Source of the DNA: Paraphysomonas bandaiensis
Taxonomy: Eukaryota > Chrysophyceae
Reading direction: 5' to 3'
Assembly: GCA_965644295.1 (NCBI GenBank)
Contig: CBFFRP010000409.1
Span: 49,207 to 113,206 of the forward strand
DNA length: 64,000 nt
Within the stretch, counting starts at the first letter, position 1; each line of letters begins with the position of its first letter. A model generated the notes under the pieces. That model saw only the letters and a program-made list of their open reading frames with translations, was not told where the DNA came from and did not search any database. The position numbers and the translations under genes are program-made. Shown piece by piece: positions 57,470 through 64,000 of the stretch.

Positions 57470-60400
57470 ATGACTGCCATCGAAAAAGATCGATCGATGG
57501 ATTCCGCAGAGATGGCAGCCCCATCGCTATCAATCTCTAAGACTCCAATTAGTACAAGTCATCGAAATTTTTTCGTGGATTCCTCGTGCAGCGGTAGTCT
57601 CCCCGACAGCGATGACGAACAGAATAAAAGAGTCTGCGTGGAGGTAAAACTGACTGCAGAGCAGCTGAAAGAGATGATGAAGTGCAAACCATCAAAAGAT
57701 TGGGTTTCAAAAGCTGGGATATCTCTCAAACATAGCTTTCCAGAGCTCGCAAGAGCCTATGAAGCTGACGCTAAAGCAGATAGAGCAGCTCATCTAAAAG
57801 TGAATGTACGCTACTGTTTTACTTATATTTTGCTGTGTTTTATACGGTGTTGTAGAGATTACCCGTCCAGCCGATTCCTTTCGACGTAAAGTACAATTCT
57901 CTTTGCAATTGGAAGGCCGTACATACAGATGATCGAGTGTATACGGAGTACATGGTACTTATAAAGCATATCTTACTGCGCGAGTCGTCATTACGTCGGC
58001 TTGCAGCAGCAGTGGAAAATATTGATATGCTGTATTGGAAGTACGCTGCTGTGATCATAAACAGGCTACAATTTGATCGGTCTATTTTGACGGATGACGT
58101 ACAAGTAATGTTGATGCGCTTATCCATGCAGCATGAGGAGCTGGCAGTTGCGATTGCCCATCACAGGTCTCTGACGGTAGATGTTGTGGAGTGTGTGAAG
58201 AGGTGGGTTCATGTAATGGGGCTGCGCTTGAAGGCTAATGTGTGTTCAGATGGCGGCGAGTATGTCAAAAGAGAGTCTCTGTCGGAACCATTCCCTCGGT
58301 GTTCTTCGAGAATCGAAACTATCTAATGAAGATGGCCAGCGACACGCAGGCTGTATTCAGGACCCAGACGATGAAGATGTGGCTAGGATTTGAGCCGAAT
58401 ATGTTTATGATCCCCCCAAGGGGGCACGATCCTCACGCCCACAGGCTGGAGCGAGAGGGGAAAAGACGAGAGTGGTTCCGGCGCCGTGAGGCCTGGATGC
58501 AGGTGCAACTGGAACACCTTCGTGGGTTGACAGGAAGTAACACTGTTAATCACCATTTCTCTGGAGTACCCCACGGAGGAAATAGCCAGCAACTCGCTGG
58601 ATCACAGTCGTTGCCTTTGATAACCCGGAGCAGGGGAAGTGTTATGCGAGTCCAGTTGTCGGGCACTAAGTCTGCAACCATTCTTGCTGCTGTAAGAGGG
58701 GATGAATTTGACGAAACTCTTTCGTCGGTGAAATCCTTTTCAAACGATGGAGACGATACTGACGACAGTGCTGGAATGCGTGCCGGTAGAAATCGGATTC
58801 AGGAGGAGCTCTCTGAGGATGAAGGCAGCCGAAGTGTCGACGGGAGTAGTGTGGGAGGTGGGGGAGCATCATACGGTGACAGCCTTGCAGCGAGCAGCAG
58901 CACATATAGCGAGGCGGAGGAGGAGTGGCGGGAGCTAAGAAACAATTGCTTTCCATCTTGGGGATCCGATGAGGATCCTGATGCAAAGACTTTTTGGGAT
59001 AACTTTGATCTGAATCCTCTGTTGGTGGAAGCAGCCGTCGGATTTGTGGATGCCTTCCCTTCTATCTATCTAGTTCCACCAATGTCTCTTGCACTTGTAA
59101 ACCGGTGTGTACATTAATATTTCGCTTGCTTAATGTAACTCTTATTTATGTGTAGGTGCTGTAAGTGCGAGGCGGTAATCTGCGACGAGGAGCAATTGGT
59201 GTTGAAAACGGAGCGAATGCGTGCCGACTGTCACCAGTTGCGAGACGATATACTCCTCGATGAGCAGCTACAGAAGGCGTTAGCAGAATTTGACTCTAAT
59301 GACGTACAAGCACGGCTGATGTGCGAGCAGCTCATGTTGAAAACACGCCAGGAGAAGAATAAGATGAGAGATATTCTTCACTATCAAGAGATACGTCTCC
59401 AACGGAAGGCCGCTGGTGCAAAGCGATCGAGACATACCACCAGCCGTCCATCCACACCAGTTAACCCCTTTAGCGTATTTCTTACCACCACTGATGACAG
59501 AGTTTCAGATGAAGTGGTTGATTATAAAGTGAATGTCTATGACCTGCGGTTTCGCGTTGAGGATAAGGTCGAGAAAGATAGAAACCGATTGCGTCGAATC
59601 GGAAATGCACTCGTGATGGTGAAAGATAAACAGTTGCGTCAAGGCAAATCCACAACAGTCCGACCGAAACGCATGAATACAGTGCAGGCAGCCATACGAT
59701 TGCAGGCATTAGTCCGTGGTGCCCTTACGAGGTCTCGGCTGAAGAGACGTCAGAGGGCTATGGTGAAGATGGCTTCAGTAATGACGTTGCAGAGGGTTGG
59801 TAGAGGATTCCTCGCCAAGCTTCGTGCGAAAGTCGAAAAAAAGAATTACCGAAGGGAAATGCTGTTGCTACGAAAATCTATTAATCGAAGGAATCAAGCC
59901 TCGAATATAATTATTTACTTCATGCGATATGTGGTATTTCTGGCAAGGCGCGCGAGGTACCTTAGAAAGTATGATATGGAACTATTGGCATCTCGAGAAC
60001 CGGAGCGGCATAAGAAAATATTGAATGCCATAGTACGACTTCAAAAGGTTTACAGGGGACACAAGCAACGCCTGGAACTTACAAAATGGACCCAACAGAT
60101 GCGATCTCGTCGCTATTCGGCTAGACAAAGCTACAAATTTATTGATCTGGAGCGAAAAACTCACAACTTCACCATAGCTGGATCAGGTGGTTTTAAGTTT
60201 CGAAAGAAGAATAAAAGCAAGCTTCCGAAAGTAGACCCGAAAATAGTTAAGTTTATTCAAGAGCAGGGTGACTATTTTCAACTGCTCATCGCCTCTGATG
60301 TGAAGAAAAATGAAGAGGATGTTTCTGTCGATGTGTCCAGCTTGGAACTGGAAAGTACTCCAGATATTACTGTTAAGAAGTTGCGTTCGAGAAGAAGGAT

Positions 60401-60707
60401 TATTAGCTGTTTGCCGTCTGAGAGAACAACAGTTGCACCACCGAAGAAAGCTGTTATTGGGCCTAATACATTTGGAAGCTCGGTGGTTAGTACGAAAAGT
60501 GTTCTACGAGCCGTTCGCTCAAAAGAACGAACTTTTATAATTGACAAACATATTCAGAATGCAGTGCCAAGGAGTACGAATGATGCTTATATAAATCCCA
60601 ATGTTCATGTGCAAAGCTATTTAAAACCAGTTGTATTTACCTCAAGTTCGACGAGTTGTACAGATGACAAAGAGTTGACATCTTTGTTACGGAATGTATA
60701 TGGCTAG
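57470..60707 (+). CDS. IQ-motif (calmodulin-binding) protein of unknown role
   Basis: Four exons, 57470-57799, 57856-58202, 58250-59104 and 59156-60707, join in phase to 1027 aa. Three IQ motifs are visible in the last exon: AAIRLQALVRGALTRSRLKR, MTLQRVGRGFLAKLRAK and IVRLQKVYRGHKQRLEL. Each fits (I/V/L)Q---RG---R, the calmodulin or light-chain binding pattern. Around them are long basic helices (RRREAWMQVQLEHLRG; QEKNKMRDILHYQEIRLQRK), and a Ser/acidic linker lies in the middle (SEDEGSRSVDGSSVGGGGAS). The N-terminal ~110 residues carry a repeated acidic, Ser-rich stretch. No motor, kinase or membrane domain was seen. A cytoskeletal or ciliary role is possible but only inferred. Introns are 47-56 nt. 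Confidence 0.85.
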
Positions 60708-61000
60708 TAATGTATATGTTTTTGTGGTGTTTTGTTGTGCTTGTAGTAAAGTGTGGTTGCATGGTATTTACATTATATACTTGTTGTGAAAAGATACTGT
60801 TCATTGAGAAGAAAAGTGAAAAAATGAATTATATAGTGCTGCGTGTAACACCTTTATGAATTATCTGTTCGCGATTTATTAATGAAGCGTATGTTGCGCG
60901 ATATCTTAGTTTTAGCTTTTCGTTATATGCGAGATGTGATCTTATATTTCATGCGCCGTTAGGCTCAGACCGTAGTCAACACATATTATTATGTATATTG
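60708..61000. other. Intergenic, 3' flank of the IQ gene
   Basis: AT-rich; nothing recognised before repeat R6. Confidence 0.4.
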
Positions 61001-61465
61001 AAAGTCTTATTATTAGTAATAGGCGTTAAAAACTTGCACCAACTTAGTAGCTAGATGAATGCTAGACAACCTAGTTAGACCTCTACCTGTAACTAATCAG
61101 TACACACTTTTTAACTATTTAACGCTACGGAAGGTGCTTGTGCGTCGCCGCAAGCACCAAGGTGCGACCACTTCCGCGCTGAGTTCTTAAGGTGAACATC
61201 CCGGATGCTTGACTTCAGCAGGCAGCCCAATACCCCGGTTACCCTTCAGGTGGGCCCTGTCCCGGATGCCTGTTTATTCGTCAGGGCTCAAAGACGTCTA
61301 CACAAGTGACACTTATTGGTGTCCCTTGTACCACACAAGCATTCGGCTATGAGTGGGCAGAACGTTATCTGCTGGCTATGTTTACGGCTCACGTTAGTTT
61401 CCCAGAGAGAATCCCTCCGGTACTTATCCCCCGGAACACCGCGAAAAGGTGTGACGAAGCCCTCG
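61001..61465 (+). repeat. Dispersed hairpin repeat, copy R6 (best preserved)
   Basis: From AGTCTTATTATTAGTAATAGG to the GC-richer right end. Key segments: GGTGCTTG...CAAGCACC hairpin with AAGGTGCGACCAC after it (61132-61172), AAGGTGAACATCC, CCTGTTTATTCGTC, AAGACGTCTACACAAGTGAC, and the right stem ACACCGCGAAAAGGTGT. It has the highest GC of the compact copies, suggesting it is the youngest. Confidence 0.85.
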
Positions 61466-61642
61466 CTATCATCATCTTCTTCAAATTGACAAATAATTGA
61501 AGCAGATTCTTGACAATTATACTTGCATATATTTCAATTTCAGTTTTAATTTTATTACAATTTCAATAATAATTGACTATTAAGTGTTACGTAGCCATAT
61601 GTTTCACAGTGTCGAGGAACGAGGAGTTATATTTAAAATAGT

Positions 61643-61700
61643 TAACAAGTCGGACTCCCACCTTTTTGTGGTGTTCTGGGGCCTGGGGAATAAGTTACCT
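61643..61700 (-). repeat. Dispersed hairpin repeat, copy R7 (end fragment)
   Basis: Only the right-end segment is present: ACAAGTCGGACTCCCACCTT then TTGTGGTGTTCTGGGG, in minus orientation. Confidence 0.7.
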
Positions 61701-61910
61701 TGATCAATGGACAATTGATACTATATACTATATGCTATCATAACTAAAAACAAACCAATTACCATATTCCATCAGCTATTTCATGTGTTCACAAAAGGGA
61801 CTGAAAAGTACCCAAATAGCGATACAGACACAATGCTAGATACTACATCAAACAGTTTTTAGTCTTGCATCATCTAGTCAGCTGAATTGACTGATATATT
61901 CTCATCCCCT

Positions 61911-62303
61911 CAACAAAGTCGGACTCCCACCTTTTCGTGGTATTCTGGGGAACAAGTACCGGAAACTAATGTGAGCCGCATATATATAGTCAGCAGATAT
62001 TTTTCTGCCCACTCATAATCAAATGCTTGTGTGTAGTGTCACTTGTATAGACGTCTTTGGGTCTTGGCAAAGAAACATGCACCTGGGACTGGCCCACCTG
62101 CCGGGCATCCGGGGTTTTAGGCCGCCTACTGAAGTCAAGCATCAGGCTGTTCATCTTAAGGACAGAGAGCGAAAGTGGTTGCAGCTTGGTGCATGCGGTT
62201 TCGTAGCGCCAAATAGTAGGGTATCAGAGTTCAGAGTTAAGCACTCGATAGTTAAATTGTTTTGTTACATTTGTTCTGACTCCAACACGCCTATTGCAAA
62301 TAA
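61911..62303 (-). repeat. Dispersed hairpin repeat, copy R8
   Basis: Full-length minus copy from CAACAAAGTCGGACTCCCAC to ACACGCCTATTGCAAATAA, about 450 bp from R6 and inverted to it. Contains AGACGTCTTTGGGTC, CTGAAGTCAAGCATCAGG and TGGTTGCAGCTTGGTGCATG. Confidence 0.8.
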
Positions 62304-62490
62304 CCACACATTCACTACATACTCTCATCCTTGTGCAATATGACCTGATGCCTCATACATATTAGCACTAACCTTTGACTCTTTTCAGTCATTTCAACTG
62401 TTCATTATTTCTATTCCTTACTTAGAAACTATACTGGCAACAAAAGTTGAATAATTTTCACAGAGTATGACGTCATCTCCACTTCCACAC

Positions 62491-63780
62491 TCACCATTCA
62501 TTAACCGATTCAAAAGCCTCTCCTATGTGTTCAAGAATGTCGGTTGTAATGGTCGCCCTTCCTCTTCGACGGTAAGCTAAATAGCTTGCTCGTTTGGTGA
62601 CCATGGATGCTAGTACAGCAGCTGAGGCCATAGCAGTCAGGCCGGTTTCTTGCGTGTCCACGCCATCATGATGCATGTTAAGAGCCCAGTGAAGAGCAAC
62701 ACCTGCACTACCAGCAAGTATATCACCCTGTAATAATAACAAAATACGAATAATTATGAATAAATATAAAACGCATTCTAGTATAAACAATAAATGCTAT
62801 TTGAAAGCATGCTCATCGGTATATGATAGCTTGTGAAAATATTATGAGCAGTACTCATCTACCCACCTGACCGCCACACCTCCGAGGCGATAGTTGATTT
62901 TCATCATGGATTATCTCATGCACCTCGACCTTTCCATCCTCTCGTAGAGCGCAAATAACATCATTTTTTCCCTTCAATAGAACAGCAGGGCCAGATAGAG
63001 ATGTGCATAAGGCTCTTAAGCGCTCGGTATCGCTGCTGCACATGTCCAACGATATCCCCTGATCATTTCTTACCTCTGTCTCTACACTACGAAGAAGCAT
63101 CTTGAACTCATTGGCATTCGGAGTCAGTAGACACCTGAAAATCATGTCATGTTAAAAGATATTGGAGCTACTTTTGAATATGGCACAGGAATAGATAATA
63201 TAGGCTACCTTGTATTTCCTCTGACAACACCTAGATTTTGGGACACCATATAGAGTCCATCTGCATCTATGACCACGCTTCGCACAGCCCACTTAGTACC
63301 AAAATAAGATCTAAAGTAGGTTACTTACGGTATATTCGAGTCTTTAGCCATTGTAAGGACGGTCGGAAGAGCGAAGAGTAATTTCTCGTTTCGTCCCATT
63401 CCCGGCCCCACTACAAGCACGTGAAGCCTGCCTATAACTTCCTCCAAATTGCTCCTTAATGACCGTGATAAGACCGACAAATCCATGGTGTCTAAATCAT
63501 TGACGTCGTACAATGGGGTCACCATTAGCTCAGGAGAATAACACTTTAGAGGAAGCGCTGCATCACTGGAACAAAACACAGAAACCAGATCGCCACCGAA
63601 CAAAAGGGACGCCTTGGCTGCATAATACGGGGCCCCTGTGTAGTCTTTAGATCCTCCTATAACACCCACCCTACCCATCTGACCCTTGTGAAACGAATGG
63701 CTTAACTTCGGCACTATGCTTCTGATGTAGTGAGCAGCCTCCTGACTTGATATTTGACGAACAGCCGCTGAACAGGACAT
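62491..63780 (-). CDS. NAXD: ATP-dependent NAD(P)H-hydrate dehydratase
   Basis: NAXD (CARKD) uses ATP to turn damaged NADHX/NADPHX back to NAD(P)H. Four exons, 63780-63329, 63310-63209, 63134-62867 and 62727-62491, join in phase to 352 aa. Landmarks: GRVGVIGGSKDYTGAPYYAA at the N-terminus, LVVGPGMGRN, VVIDADGLYMV, LTPNANEFKML, AVLLKGKNDVI and the ATP/catalytic loop CGGQ|GDILAGSAG across the last intron. All family motifs are present. The ATG at 63780 gives a start close to the conserved core; an in-frame ATG at 63972 would add 64 residues with a hydrophobic stretch (YEIVALIIAVKLSLF), possibly a targeting peptide. Confidence 0.94.
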
Positions 63781-63932
63781 GATCTCAGAGGAGTTAAATA
63801 GAGACAACTTGACGGCTATTATAAGGGCAACAATCTCATATTGAGAGTGCATATGAGGTGCTCGCAGATATGAGTCGGACTGTGTTGGAATATTCCTCTG
63901 CAGAGACTCTGTGCTGCTGTACTGTGTACCCG

Positions 63933-63960
63933 TACTGCTGTATACATGTATACAGCAGTA
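63933..63960. promoter_or_regulatory. Perfect 28-bp palindrome upstream of NAXD
   Basis: TACTGCTGTATACA and its reverse complement TGTATACAGCAGTA adjoin without a spacer, about 155-180 bp upstream of the ATG at 63780 (inside the longer possible ORF). Related to the palindrome before DDB1. Confidence 0.5.
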
Positions 63961-64000
63961 GGAATGAGTCATTTTTGTGCAGCCGGATTTTTGATTAAGG

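Noticed and set aside
61120-61180. The GGTGCTTG hairpin as a tRNA or tRNA-derived SINE head
   Set aside because: No cloverleaf, no T-loop GTTCGA box and no A-box could be placed around it.
62023-62343. A 106-codon plus-strand frame
   Set aside because: It lies within repeat copy R8 and is not preserved in the other copies.

Overview
The window is nuclear DNA of a eukaryote. Protein-coding genes are split by GT-AG introns mostly 45-60 nt long, intergenic DNA is AT-rich, and retrotransposon remains are common. The lineage cannot be fixed from sequence alone. Short introns, compact genes and the gene set (FAN1, ATG2, DDB1, eIF1, GT47 exostosin, SV2-like MFS carrier) suggest a protist, alga or fungus-like microbe. 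No rRNA, tRNA or CRISPR was recognised.

Layout. 0-5 kb: 5' end of a DMAP1/SWC4 gene and a FAN1-type nuclease with an unusual HAD-like N-terminus, both on the minus strand. 5-10 kb: a cysteine-rich membrane protein and a 12-TM SV2/SVOP-like carrier. 11-13.5 kb: a divergent pair, eIF1 (-) and an NMN adenylyltransferase (+). 13.9-23.8 kb: an accessory block with a 5'-truncated Copia element and its LTR, a Copia gag fragment cut by a small inverted-repeat element, a GC-rich SET-domain ORF lodged in a decayed second Copia, and the 3' half of a tyrosine-recombinase (YR) transposon. 24-27.8 kb: DDB1. 28-30.5 kb: hairpins, a minisatellite and an unresolved minus-strand gene. 30.5-34.3 kb: ankyrin/pseudokinase/zinc-cluster protein. 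34.4-40 kb: a second accessory block with the 5' half of the YR transposon, two gag genes of one family facing apart, and a second copy of the Copia LTR. 40.2-43.3 kb: divergent SERBP1/Stm1-like (-) and exostosin (+) genes. 43.8-47.5 kb: dispersed hairpin repeats, GC-rich insert fragments and the 3' end of a third Copia. 48.2-56.8 kb: a complete 19-exon ATG2. 57.5-60.7 kb: an IQ-motif protein. 61-62.3 kb: an inverted pair of the hairpin repeat. 62.5-63.8 kb: NAD(P)HX dehydratase.

The host genes cover DNA repair and ubiquitin ligation (FAN1, DDB1), translation (eIF1, SERBP1-like), NAD metabolism (NMNAT, NAXD), autophagy (ATG2) and glycan synthesis (exostosin); they form no cluster or operon. 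The most unusual material is mobile: YR-transposon halves that end in the same ~115-bp sequence in inverted orientation, and a hairpin-repeat family with at least eight copies, some of which carry fragments of a larger GC-rich interior.
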